A DNA stretch of 58,567 nucleotides. It comes from Desulfobacteraceae bacterium (lineage in GTDB: Bacteria > Desulfobacterota > Desulfobacteria > Desulfobacterales > Desulfosarcinaceae). The notes under the pieces were generated by a model that searched no databases, had not been told where the DNA came from, and was given only the letters and a program-made list of their open reading frames with translations. Within the stretch, counting starts at the first letter, position 1; every line of letters starts with the position of its first letter. Positions 35,330-44,599 of the stretch are shown one piece after another. Made by a program: the position numbers and the translations under genes. The stretch spans positions 1-58,567 of the forward strand of contig JAAERL010000780.1 of the NCBI GenBank assembly GCA_024230435.1, given 5' to 3'.

Positions 35330-35858
35330 ATGTCTATCCGAGTCATAGAATTTCTCAAGAAAAAATACGTCTGTTTTGAGATGGTTCGATACAATCATGA
35401 TGAAAAAAGCGCCAAATTTACGTCTCAGACACTATGTTATCCGCTTCACAGAGTAATAAAAACCCTGGTTCCATCATTGGATGGCGGCACACATGCATTT
35501 GGCGCTTATTGCAAGCGAGCGCCAAATGCCATTTAAAAAAAACAGCCGCGTTTTTTAAATCCAAACGCCCTGTTACGGCCGAACGTCTTACAGGTTATCT
35601 TGCTGGAGCAATAAGCCCTTTCATCATTAAAAAAACATACCGGCAGTTATGGATAAAAACCTTTTGCATTATTCTTATGTAATGATCAATGGGGGTGGAC
35701 CGGGGATAATGTTGAAACTTTCACCTGAAACCATTGCCTGTTTATTGGAGGCTCTTAAAGATGATTTAGGAACCCAAAGATTACAAATAGTTACGTGCAT
35801 TACAGACAAATTCACAGACAGGCAAAAACAGGCGATTTTCAGCTTTCAAGCCCCTTGA
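35330..35858 (+). pseudogene. Frameshifted YbaK-type aminoacyl-tRNA deacylase
   Basis: An AAGGAG site and ATG open a frame (MSIRVIEFLKKKYVCFEMVR, then HDEKSAKFTSQTL and HRVIKTLV) that matches the N-terminus of YbaK/EbsC Cys-tRNA(Pro) deacylases. The similarity then jumps frames: PVTAERLTGYLAGAISPF in a second frame, and PAVMDKNLLHYSYVMINGG followed by GIMLKLSPETIACLLEAL in another. At least two frameshifts break it, and the tail after about 35760 has no similarity I recognise. Such proteins clear misacylated tRNA. Here the gene is decaying. Confidence 0.82.
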
Positions 35859-36604
35859 GATAGTGCAATATGAATTAATTGCGACATGAAAACATAGCTG
35901 ACAATTTTTGTCAGCCATATTGCCCAAATCTGACAAACTTTATCAAAACTACATTCATCCCCCCCCCCTAATTTGTTGAAAGTGACAATTTTTTGAATCA
36001 GTTTTTAAATTTTTTTATAATTTTCTATCAGTTTGATCGACAACATCACTCCTTTTATGGCTTTTTTGACCAATTTTGGGTACTCAATAGACTATCAGGC
36101 TAAAAAATGAATAAAAATTGCATTTTTTTTAAAAAATTAACTTCATGGTCCGAATATTGCTATATCAATTACCGGTACTTTAGCAGGACAACTTAATTAA
36201 TATAAGTGGCAAGGTGGCCTGCACCTCTGAAAATTGATCAGAACATTGTAACAATACTTTTTATTTTAGCAATCTTGCTTCTGCGGCTGGCTATTTGGAT
36301 ACGGTGAGAGTTAATACACAGACTCGCTAAGTATACTGTATGCCATCTATTTTTTAAATAGTTATGCCGATTGACATGATTACTCAGTGAACCAATAGTT
36401 CAAAACCTCAATCTATTCTTTTCAGCTAATTTATCAGAAACCATTTACATTAGATATCCAATTTGTTCTCACACGTGCACCTGAACCAATAAACGGCACT
36501 TTATTAACTTAAAGTAGTGGTACACAACCCGATTTAGCACGCCTGTCCAACGTGCTGTGAATTGGTGTGTTGTCACTGCAGCAACAACGAGAACAGGATT
36601 TCGA
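35859..36604. other. Long AT-rich leader region before the chemosensory operon
   Basis: About 745 bp without a convincing gene. It contains a CCCCCCCCC run at about 35961, T-rich tracts and a candidate sigma-54 site at 36146-36161. No repeat of families A or B and no known RNA structure was recognised. It probably contains the promoter of the operon starting at 36605. Confidence 0.5.
36146..36161 (+). promoter_or_regulatory. Candidate sigma-54 promoter
   Basis: TGGTCC-GAATA-TTGCT matches the sigma-54 pattern TGGCAC-N5-TTGCW, with GG and GC at the required spacing. It would give a leader of about 430 nt before the first chemosensory gene. The single match in an AT-rich region is suggestive only. 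Confidence 0.35.
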
Positions 36605-37996
36605 ATGAGTGAAACCAATTTAAATACCAGTCAAACCACTTCAAAAGATAATCCTACCGGCCTGATTAATGGGTTCACTGTCAGCAGCTTTACTCAAATC
36701 TTAGAATTCGAGCAAAAAACATGCACTCTCAGGGTGCATTCTAACGGTAGGCACGGTAATATTTACATCCATAAAGGCGTAGTGTTAGACGCCACTGTAG
36801 GAGATTTAGAAGGCGAAGAAGCCGCATTATTGATCCTGGGCTGGGAAGATGCGCAAATTAAATTGGATAATACTTGCAGCCGGAAAAAGAAAGTTATACG
36901 TTCATCGCTTACACGGCTCATACTCGAAGCCACAAGGCGGATTGATGAGTCAGGCGCGGCAAGTAACGCCAGCGATAATCTCAAACAAGCGATTTACTTT
37001 ACCGAAGGACACTATTTTAAAAAAGCCCATAAACTGCTTTCCGTATATCTTCAAAATAATCCGAAAAGCAGTGAAGCCTGGTTTTGGTATTCCAGATGCC
37101 TTGGAAATCTGAAAACCATTTCCATGGCATTAATGAAATCCAACCAGTCCGAACCCCAATATTGTATGGCCAGCGAAGAATTGAGAAGGCTCGCTGAAAG
37201 CTACAAACACGTCACGGATACAAAAGTGCGCCGATGCCCCTTTTGCTGGTCTGCGTTAAACCTTCGGGTACAGCAATGTCACTATTGCAATGCCTGCCTT
37301 ACCATAGCCAGTGCCCTCAAGCAATCCAACCTCGATAAAATCAAGTCAAAAATAATCATCGAATCAGTCACGCGTTACACCAACGTTGTGGCACGGGGCA
37401 ATAACATCAAGGCCGTCTATTACCTTAGTTTGGCAAGTTGCAATTTGAAAAAAGTTGAAGAGGCGTTGGATCTCTTAAATGAAGCCTCCCGAACAAACCC
37501 GGATAATAAATTTTTGTCCGACCAACTCAATATTATCGTCAATCATGTCGCCGTAAGGCTAAATAAATACGAAGGAGCTTCGTGCGCTCAAACCAAAAAA
37601 AAGCTAAACAAAAAATCAGCAAACATTCCTGATAAAAAAAAGATCCTGGTAGTCGAAGACAGTCCGACAACCAGGAAAGTCGTTGTGCTGACACTGAAAC
37701 AAAAAGGTTATGCCTTAGTGGAAGCCGAAGATGGTCTGGAGGCACTGAGCAAAATTGATGAAGAGCGTCCCGACCTTATTTTACTCGATATTATTCTGCC
37801 TAAAATGGATGGATATAAAATACTTTCCTTTATCAAGGAGAGCAGTGATTTTAAAGACACCCCTGTAATCATGCTGACCAGCAAAGACGGCATTTTAGAT
37901 AAATTTAAGGGAAAAATATCTGGTTCGGCCGCCTATTTGACCAAGCCTTTTGAACCAAAAGATCTTATTAAAACGGTTAGCAAATATATTAGCTGA
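36605..37996 (+). CDS. DUF4388-TPR-zinc ribbon-receiver protein, PatA/PixG-like
   Basis: A 463-residue protein. Residues about 17-100 match the DUF4388 (PATAN-like) domain (LINGFTVSSFTQILEFE, then GNIYIHKGVVLDATVG). A TPR-like helical part follows, interrupted by a four-cysteine zinc ribbon near residue 210 (CPFCW and CHYCNAC). Residues about 345-463 are a complete receiver with VVEDSPTTRK, the phosphoacceptor Asp395 (LLDIILPKMDG) and the Lys in YLTKPF. The DUF4388 plus receiver layout resembles cyanobacterial PatA-type regulators of pilus phototaxis. AGGA lies upstream of the ATG at 36605. It opens the chemosensory operon and is a likely output of its CheA. Confidence 0.87.
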   Translation: MSETNLNTSQTTSKDNPTGLINGFTVSSFTQILEFEQKTCTLRVHSNGRHGNIYIHKGVVLDATVGDLEGEEAALLILGWEDAQIKLDNTCSRKKKVIRSSLTRLILEATRRIDESGAASNASDNLKQAIYFTEGHYFKKAHKLLSVYLQNNPKSSEAWFWYSRCLGNLKTISMALMKSNQSEPQYCMASEELRRLAESYKHVTDTKVRRCPFCWSALNLRVQQCHYCNACLTIASALKQSNLDKIKSKIIIESVTRYTNVVARGNNIKAVYYLSLASCNLKKVEEALDLLNEASRTNPDNKFLSDQLNIIVNHVAVRLNKYEGASCAQTKKKLNKKSANIPDKKKILVVEDSPTTRKVVVLTLKQKGYALVEAEDGLEALSKIDEERPDLILLDIILPKMDGYKILSFIKESSDFKDTPVIMLTSKDGILDKFKGKISGSAAYLTKPFEPKDLIKTVSKYIS

Positions 37997-38042
37997 ACAC
38001 TACTGCTGAGCCGGTTAATGAGACAATAAGGAGATAAATCCA

Positions 38043-38408
38043 ATGAGTAATTATAAAATACTGGTTGTAGACGATAGTCCAACCGATCTGAAAGTGATCA
38101 CCGGCGCTCTCAAGGACGGTGGTTACGATATCATTACCGCCCAGGATGGAGAAGAGGCCTTAGAAAGAGTCAGCGCTGAAACTGTGCATTTGGTGGTATT
38201 GGATGTAATCATGCCCAAGCTCAATGGTTTCCAGGTCTGCCGTAGAATAAAATCATCGCGTGTTCATAAACGAATAAAGGTTATTATACTAACAAGCAAA
38301 AAACAAGATAGCGATATATTCTGGGGAAAAAAACAAGGGGCGGACCTTTATATGACAAAACCTTTTGAAAAAGAGGAATTGTTATCAAATGTCGCCAGTC
38401 TGATATAA
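38043..38408 (+). CDS. Single-domain response regulator (CheY/PilG-like)
   Basis: A 121-residue stand-alone receiver. The acidic pocket VVDDS, phosphoacceptor Asp54 (VVLDVIMPKLNG), the Thr in ILTSKK and the Lys in MTKPFEKEEL are all present. No output domain follows. It lies 46 bp after the DUF4388 gene with a strong AAGGAG site. By position it resembles PilG or PilH, which take phosphate from ChpA. Confidence 0.92.
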   Translation: MSNYKILVVDDSPTDLKVITGALKDGGYDIITAQDGEEALERVSAETVHLVVLDVIMPKLNGFQVCRRIKSSRVHKRIKVIILTSKKQDSDIFWGKKQGADLYMTKPFEKEELLSNVASLI

Positions 38409-38464
38409 ATTGTTTAATATAGATCATATAATAAGGAACCATACAGCACAGAGGGTGAGAACTT

Positions 38465-39064
38465 ATGGAAATAAAAATTAAAAAAGGAAAAACGGCCGCG
38501 CATTCGCCGTCATCGTTGGAAATGCTGATCAGCACGATTGATCAACAGATCGCAAACGCTCCTCACCCTTATGCAACGGACGGATTTGAAGCATTTCTGG
38601 GAAGCCAGTTAAGTATTTTAAAAAACCGGGGCCGGCAATACATTAAAATGCAACTCAATTCGATTGAATTCGCCCTACCTTTAAAAAATGCCGTAGAAAT
38701 CGGCTATTTTCCCAAAATAACACCTCTTCCCAGTCTTCCGCCATGGATCCTTGGAATATGCAATATCCGTGGTGATATTGTCTCTGTTGTAGACCTGAAA
38801 CAGGTTTTGAAATTGAAGCTGAAAGACAACAGCCCCGGAAAATATCTGCTAATGATTAAAGACAAGCAATTTAGCACAGTAATCATGGCCGATAAAATCG
38901 CCGGTATTTTTTTTGAAGGCGATGTGGATAATCAGGTACAAAAAAACCAAACAAAAAACGAGCCGTTTTCCCATTTCATCAAAAGCACATTCGTACTTAA
39001 CCAGCATCCTATTCACCTACTGAATTTAGAAGTATTAATACCTGAACTGGCCATTGGTAGTTAA
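38465..39064 (+). CDS. CheW-like coupling protein 1, N-terminally extended
   Basis: A 199-residue protein. The first 55 residues are a non-conserved basic/polar extension. The CheW fold follows, with IKMQLNSIEFALPLKNAVEI, LPSLPPWILGICNIRGDIVS and VVDLKQVL. CheW proteins connect chemoreceptors to CheA. It is placed between the receiver and the CheA genes. This is one of three CheW-like proteins in the operon, in addition to the CheW-like P5 domain within CheA. Confidence 0.9.
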   Translation: MEIKIKKGKTAAHSPSSLEMLISTIDQQIANAPHPYATDGFEAFLGSQLSILKNRGRQYIKMQLNSIEFALPLKNAVEIGYFPKITPLPSLPPWILGICNIRGDIVSVVDLKQVLKLKLKDNSPGKYLLMIKDKQFSTVIMADKIAGIFFEGDVDNQVQKNQTKNEPFSHFIKSTFVLNQHPIHLLNLEVLIPELAIGS

Positions 39065-39219
39065 CAAAAATTTAAGTAACCGTTTATTTACCGCGCGCCA
39101 GCGCCACAGATGACTCGGCAATTTGTAAGATAATAAGATAGTTTTTTTACCTTATTGTTTTTTTGCAACGCCAGGGTCAATCATCGAGGTAAGGGGTTCA
39201 ATCCCTAAGGAGATAATTG

Positions 39220-42200
39220 ATGCTTGAATCATCTCTTGATAACATCAGAAAAGATTTCATCGACGAACTTAAGGGGTATGTTCCGAAACTCAAGGATAAG
39301 TTAAATAAATTCGAAAAATCATCTTTCGATGAAGAAGATTTGTCTGAATTTCACCGACTTGTCCACACTATTAAAGGGGCTTCTTCGTTGGTTAAACTAA
39401 AGGACTTGAATACTGTAGCGGCCGAACTGGAAAATTTATTAGATCAAATCATCGGCAACCAGATCGGTCTTAACGAAACGGTCCAAAACGCCATTATCAG
39501 CTCTATCGCTTTTTTTGATTTTTTTTCCTTTTCCCGGCACGATGATCCATCAAAAAACGAAAAACACATGGTAGAAGCTCTTGAAGCTTTGCAAAACCTC
39601 AACGAGTTGCCAGCAACTCAAGACAGTGACGGTTTGTTGGCGCAATTACAGGAAATAAACGATTTCGAAACTGCTGAAGACGATGTTTTGAATTCTTCAG
39701 AATTAGCCATAGATGATGATATTATTGTTGACGATGTTGTCAATCTGGAGGAAGTCATCGATTTTAAAAACAAACTCCAGGCTGGTAAAAATGACACTGC
39801 TCAAGAGGAAGATCTTCTGCCTATTGGAGATGATGAACTGGTTTCAGACGATGTTTGTGCGCCATTTGAAGATGATACCATCATGGATGATCATAACCTG
39901 TGCGCCGATGACTCACTTAACTCTGGTGACGGCAATCTTATTGACGATGACGATGACGATGACGATTATGATGATCTGGATTCTTTGCAAGAAGAGTTAA
40001 TCGAAGGCTTTTATCAGGAAGCCGAAGATCACTTTCAAGATCTGGGCGACGCCTTGAGCAAGCTTGAAAACCAAATCACTATCCAGGACCGGTTAACTCA
40101 AGAGCACAGGGAATTGTTGCGGCTGATAAGGCGTTCGGTCCATACAGTCAAGGGCGCTGCCGCCGTAGTAAAGCTTACCGATATAGCAAGCTGGGGACAT
40201 GAATTCGAAGACCTTCTGGACTATCTATATGAAGAGGCGGATACCATTTGCCCTGAAACCATTCAAGTCATGTCTCAATCATCTGATATTTTAGAACAAT
40301 ATGTTTTTGAACCCCAAAATGTACAGTCTGCCAAAATAGATGAACTCAGGACTGAATTTGCCGGAATCATCGGCTTCCCCAACGATGATGAGCCCATAAG
40401 TCACTGTGAACATTTTGACGATAAAAACACTGCGATGTGTGAAGATATTGACGAAAAGACAGCTCAAATCTTCACAGATATAGACGAATATGAGTTAGAC
40501 GGCGAATGCGCGGATATCAATGGTATTATCATGGATGCTCGTGAAGCAGGCCTTAATACGGACGAAATCGATCTGTTCTGCACTGATGATCATGATATTA
40601 CCGAAGATGGTTGTGAAGACAATGACTATGATTTATATAATTTTGAACTACCCCAGGATGAACTTTTAGAAGGGTTCTACCAGGAAGCCGAAGACCATTT
40701 TTATGATTTAGGAAATGCTTTAAACAAGTTAGAAAACCAGATAACGCATGAAACATCCCTGACGCCGGAACATAAGGAACTCGTACGCCTGATTCGCCGT
40801 TCGGTCCATACCATTAAAGGCGCCGCAGCCGTTGTAAAGCTAACAGATATTGCAAGCTGGGGACATGAATTTGAAGACCTTCTGGATTGGCTATATGAAA
40901 AGGCGGATAAGATTTCTCCTGAAATTATTAAAATTGTATCCGATGCCACCGATGTTTTAGAACAATACGTTTTAGAGCCCAGACTTGTCTCCCCGGCAAG
41001 AGTGGAAAAACTAAAAACCGCGTTTGCCTATGCGGCCGCATGTCCGGAACCTTCCAAAAAGAGCCCAGATAGTGATAGTGATCTGACATTTGAGGATGAC
41101 TCTCTTTGCACTGATGACTGCCTTGCAGAAACACCAACGATTCAAAGTAAACAAGAGCCACCTGCGCCGGCTAAAACGCAAACCGCCCAATCCAAAAAGC
41201 CCGCTCCGATCGAACAACGCAAAACCAAAACCCTTCGCATTGATATGGCCAAGGCGGAATCCCTGGTGAATCTGTCCTCAGAATTGATTATCGCCTTGAG
41301 CGCTTTTGACCAAAACGTGGATGGTTTGGGCAATGTTATTGGAGAGTTGGACCAGTCGCGCCTACGCCTCAAGGGAACCGCACGCGACCTGGAAGTAGGT
41401 TATGAAGTAAAAGCCATTCAACACCTTGGCAGCCATCAATCAATGGCGCAATCCCCCCTTCCGGTGATTGGCAATGAAGCTGTGGCCTTTCCAGAATTCG
41501 ATCTGCTTGAACTGGATCGCTATTCAGAGTTTAATCTGATTATACGAAGTTTGAATGAAACCGTGGTTGACGTCAGCACGATTAACACCCAGTTATCTGA
41601 TATGCACGGTGGTTTTAAAGCCTATTTGAACCGATTGCGAATACTGCTCAGCGAACTTCAAGAAAAAATTATGCGCATGCGAATGACGCCAATGACCTCC
41701 ATACTCAACCGCTTGCGGCGCACAGTTCGGGAAACTGCCGCCAAATTGGATAAAAAAGTCCGGCTCGATGTCCACGGACAAGAAATCGAGCTGGATAAAC
41801 TTGTATGGGATAAATTAGCCGATCCGCTTATGCACTTATTGCGAAACGCCATTGACCATGGCATTGAATCGCCGGATCAACGCGAAGCTTTGGGCAAACC
41901 GGCAGCCGCCAGCATTTTTCTTAAAGCTGCATATTTGGGAAACCAAGTTGTTATAACGGTCACCGATGATGGCCGCGGCCTGGATTTCGATGCTATCCGG
42001 CAGTCCTTAAAATCAACAGAATTGCCGGATCGTGCAAAACAAATGACTGAACAAGAGTTGGCGGATATGATTTTTCAACCGGGCTTGACTACCCGCCATG
42101 ACATCAGTGAAATATCAGGCCGTGGCATCGGTATGGACGTTGTAAAAGAAAATATCTCCAGTCTTAAAGGCACTGTTCATATAAAAGAATCCGGAGAAAA

Positions 42201-43074
42201 AGATGGAACAACTTTCCAGATCCGTATTCCTCTGACATTAGCAGTCATGCAGGCATTGCTCTTTACCGTAAATGGACGCCTCTACGCTACCTCCCTCTAT
42301 GATATAAAAGAAATTGTTCGAGTCAGCCCCACTGAGATTAAAGGTAAAGAAAAAAAATCCATAAAAATACGCGACCTGACTCTTCCTTTCTATCATCTAT
42401 CTGAAATACTGGCTGGCGTTGCTCAGAAAAGGTCAAAAAAAAGCATCGACTGGCCCCTCATATTGGTTATTGATACCGGGACCTGGAAGGCCGCAGTGGC
42501 TATTGACAGTATGGAACGTCAAAGAGATATCGTAATTAAAAGCTTAGGCAACCACTTGCACCATGTGCCGGGCATCATAGGCGCCACACTTATGGGTGAC
42601 GGAACAGCGGCTCCCATTCTCAATATTGAAGAGCTTTTAAGCGACGCCTCGGTCAAAGCCAGCTCTCTTATCAAAACCGCAAAACAGACTATTCAAAACC
42701 CATTGGAAATCATGGTGGTGGACGATTCTGTGAGTGTTCGAATGGTAGTAACCCGGCTAATGCAACGCCAGGGATGGAAAGTGCAAGCTGCCAAAGACGG
42801 TGTGGAAGCATTAGAATTATTGCATGAATATCAACCGGATTTAGTTATTCTGGATGTGGAAATGCCCCGTATGAACGGTTTCGAGTTCATGAGCGCATTT
42901 CGTTCCCAGACAAAATTTCAAAAAACACCCGTCATTATGTTGACGTCACGAACAGCAAAAAAGCACCGCAATAAAGCAAAACAAGTAGGTGTAAATGGAT
43001 TCATGATAAAACCATATAAAGATGAAGAGTTTATAGAATTAATAAAAAATTTAAGCGGACGTTATCCCAATTAG
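39220..43074 (+). CDS. Hybrid chemosensory histidine kinase with three Hpt domains and a receiver
   Basis: A 1284-residue ChpA/PixL-like CheA. Three Hpt domains carry the phosphohistidines His49 (HTIKGAS), His308 (HTVKGAA) and His530 (HTIKGAA). The second and third Hpt are near duplicates, joined by long Asp-rich linkers, one with eight Asp in a row. Then come the dimerisation helices (RIDMAKAESLVNLSSELI), the ATPase with N box (HLLRNAIDHGIESPDQRE), DDGRGLD and SGRGIGMDVV, the CheW-like P5 domain, and a C-terminal receiver with Asp1212 (ILDVEMPRMNG). The AAGGAG site favours the ATG at 39220 over the TTG one codon earlier. The chain of three Hpt plus a receiver suggests an internal phosphorelay or phosphate sink. 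Confidence 0.95.
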   Translation: MLESSLDNIRKDFIDELKGYVPKLKDKLNKFEKSSFDEEDLSEFHRLVHTIKGASSLVKLKDLNTVAAELENLLDQIIGNQIGLNETVQNAIISSIAFFDFFSFSRHDDPSKNEKHMVEALEALQNLNELPATQDSDGLLAQLQEINDFETAEDDVLNSSELAIDDDIIVDDVVNLEEVIDFKNKLQAGKNDTAQEEDLLPIGDDELVSDDVCAPFEDDTIMDDHNLCADDSLNSGDGNLIDDDDDDDDYDDLDSLQEELIEGFYQEAEDHFQDLGDALSKLENQITIQDRLTQEHRELLRLIRRSVHTVKGAAAVVKLTDIASWGHEFEDLLDYLYEEADTICPETIQVMSQSSDILEQYVFEPQNVQSAKIDELRTEFAGIIGFPNDDEPISHCEHFDDKNTAMCEDIDEKTAQIFTDIDEYELDGECADINGIIMDAREAGLNTDEIDLFCTDDHDITEDGCEDNDYDLYNFELPQDELLEGFYQEAEDHFYDLGNALNKLENQITHETSLTPEHKELVRLIRRSVHTIKGAAAVVKLTDIASWGHEFEDLLDWLYEKADKISPEIIKIVSDATDVLEQYVLEPRLVSPARVEKLKTAFAYAAACPEPSKKSPDSDSDLTFEDDSLCTDDCLAETPTIQSKQEPPAPAKTQTAQSKKPAPIEQRKTKTLRIDMAKAESLVNLSSELIIALSAFDQNVDGLGNVIGELDQSRLRLKGTARDLEVGYEVKAIQHLGSHQSMAQSPLPVIGNEAVAFPEFDLLELDRYSEFNLIIRSLNETVVDVSTINTQLSDMHGGFKAYLNRLRILLSELQEKIMRMRMTPMTSILNRLRRTVRETAAKLDKKVRLDVHGQEIELDKLVWDKLADPLMHLLRNAIDHGIESPDQREALGKPAAASIFLKAAYLGNQVVITVTDDGRGLDFDAIRQSLKSTELPDRAKQMTEQELADMIFQPGLTTRHDISEISGRGIGMDVVKENISSLKGTVHIKESGEKDGTTFQIRIPLTLAVMQALLFTVNGRLYATSLYDIKEIVRVSPTEIKGKEKKSIKIRDLTLPFYHLSEILAGVAQKRSKKSIDWPLILVIDTGTWKAAVAIDSMERQRDIVIKSLGNHLHHVPGIIGATLMGDGTAAPILNIEELLSDASVKASSLIKTAKQTIQNPLEIMVVDDSVSVRMVVTRLMQRQGWKVQAAKDGVEALELLHEYQPDLVILDVEMPRMNGFEFMSAFRSQTKFQKTPVIMLTSRTAKKHRNKAKQVGVNGFMIKPYKDEEFIELIKNLSGRYPN

Positions 43075-43110
43075 CAATAAATTGGTGCAAAACGTGCAAA
43101 GGTGAAGCAT

Positions 43111-43980
43111 ATGGAAAAAGCAATAATATTCCAAACAGGAAATGCAAAGTTCGCTCTGGACACAAAGTACGTGAACTTAATTCAACCTATCGACACACTT
43201 TGCACAACGGATGCGCGATGGAATGGATATCCAATTGCAAATTACAATGGAAAAAATCTTGTAATAATAGATCTTGCCAAACATCTGAATCAAGGCGCCG
43301 CCAATTTGCGTTTACCGGAAGCAAAAGCTTTGCTTACGAAAACCTCTCCTCCGCTTGCCATCATAGCAGATCAAATAGAGGATATTCTGACACTTGAACA
43401 AGATCAGACAAATGAATTGCCAGCCCTTTTTCAAGGCAAAGCCCGGACCTTTTTTTCATTTGTTCTGCGTATAAAAGGTCAATTGGCCATGGTGCTGAAC
43501 CCCCAAGCCATAATCGCTTCCTGTTGCCAAGACCATTTTCAGGCAGACAAACAGCAACAATGCCAGTCGCCGATACAAAAACAACTCTCGTCTGAAGCTG
43601 TTGCTGTGCAGAAGAATCTTTGCCAATCGGAATTTTTTCAAAATTCCGGTACAACAAAAAATTCCATACCCGATTCCGAAACTTATAATACAATGGAGCA
43701 GTCATTTTCCATAGAATCGGTAAACAAACAAAAAGTTGTTACAGATCCTGTGCAAGAGATTGAAACCAGCCTTGAATCGAATCGGCTTGAGATACCAAAG
43801 ACTGATATTTCTATGCAGCCCGATAAGTGGGAGGATATGATTGCCAACTCAATTGAGCACATTATTGAACGGCGTATTCAAAAAATTGTTACACAAACCG
43901 TATTCAAATCCTTAAAACGGCATTTTAAACAAATCGATTTACTGCCGGCAAAGCCGTTTTCAGCGACAGCCGGCGCATGA
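43111..43980 (+). CDS. CheW-like coupling protein 2 with long tail and C-terminal helix
   Basis: A 289-residue protein. Residues about 1-145 are a diverged CheW domain (FALDTKYVNLIQPID, RWNGYPIANYNGKNLVIIDL, IADQIEDILTLEQ). About 90 residues of Gln/Ser-rich linker follow, then a helical end (MIANSIEHIIERRIQKIVTQ, TVFKSLKRHFKQ) that resembles the tail of the acidic protein at 1949-2806. AAGGTGA lies before the ATG at 43111. The tail could anchor the array or bind a partner, which is inference. It lies directly after CheA. Confidence 0.78.
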   Translation: MEKAIIFQTGNAKFALDTKYVNLIQPIDTLCTTDARWNGYPIANYNGKNLVIIDLAKHLNQGAANLRLPEAKALLTKTSPPLAIIADQIEDILTLEQDQTNELPALFQGKARTFFSFVLRIKGQLAMVLNPQAIIASCCQDHFQADKQQQCQSPIQKQLSSEAVAVQKNLCQSEFFQNSGTTKNSIPDSETYNTMEQSFSIESVNKQKVVTDPVQEIETSLESNRLEIPKTDISMQPDKWEDMIANSIEHIIERRIQKIVTQTVFKSLKRHFKQIDLLPAKPFSATAGA

Positions 43981-44010
43981 TACTGACATTTTAAAACAAA
44001 AGACTTAGTG

Positions 44011-44532
44011 ATGATTGCACAGGTGAAGCAAACACAAAATAAAAAAAATCAAGTCAAGGCTCAGGTACTCATTTTTCCGGCCCAATTGCCTGAAATAGAG
44101 GGTACACGGATTCATTATCTTTTCAGTGTACGGCAAATAGTAGATGTTTTAAGGCATGCCGATGTTCAACCTGTGCCTTTTAGTCCGCAGTACGCCGAAG
44201 GAGTAACCGAGTGGCGCGGCAGAATACTGCCGGTGATTTGCCTCGAAACCTGCCTTGGAATAGGTCTTGCCCGAGAAACGATGCCGCTGCGAACCATTGT
44301 GGCCCGCAGTGTATATCGACAAAAACATGACGCACAGCCGCAGAATGTTTACGCAATTGTCAAAGTCGGGGCAGCAGTTCGCCAACTGGAACTTCCAGTA
44401 CAGTGCGAGCCGCTTGACCCGCCGCCGTGGATTGCCAACACATCCTATTTAAGCGGCGTTTACGGATCGGACAAGAATCTTTATTTAATCAGCGACCTGG
44501 TAAAAATACTTAAACCGGCAAACGTATCCTGA
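44011..44532 (+). CDS. CheW-like coupling protein 3
   Basis: A 173-residue single CheW domain with FSVRQIVDVLRHADVQPVPF, EGVTEWRGRILPVICLETCL and a later IANTSYLSGVYGSDKNLYLI, the canonical order of CheW segments. The coupling face includes the conserved EWRGRILPVI motif. The start is the ATG at 44011 (a GTG codon immediately upstream is also in frame), with no strong ribosome site. The overall layout resembles PilI-type proteins of pilus chemosensory systems. Confidence 0.88.
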   Translation: MIAQVKQTQNKKNQVKAQVLIFPAQLPEIEGTRIHYLFSVRQIVDVLRHADVQPVPFSPQYAEGVTEWRGRILPVICLETCLGIGLARETMPLRTIVARSVYRQKHDAQPQNVYAIVKVGAAVRQLELPVQCEPLDPPPWIANTSYLSGVYGSDKNLYLISDLVKILKPANVS

Positions 44533-44599
44533 TTCCGATCCATTTAGATGGCTTGTTCAATAACTGCTCTAAAGCCTTGCATAGAAAGATGAGGATTAT

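Noticed and set aside
35961-35969. Run of nine C before the chemosensory operon
   Set aside because: Could be a phase-variable tract, but it is far from any promoter or coding frame that I can identify, so there is no support.
36208-36224. TGGCAAGGTGGCCTGCA as a second sigma-54 site
   Set aside because: The spacing between the GG and GC elements is one base too long.
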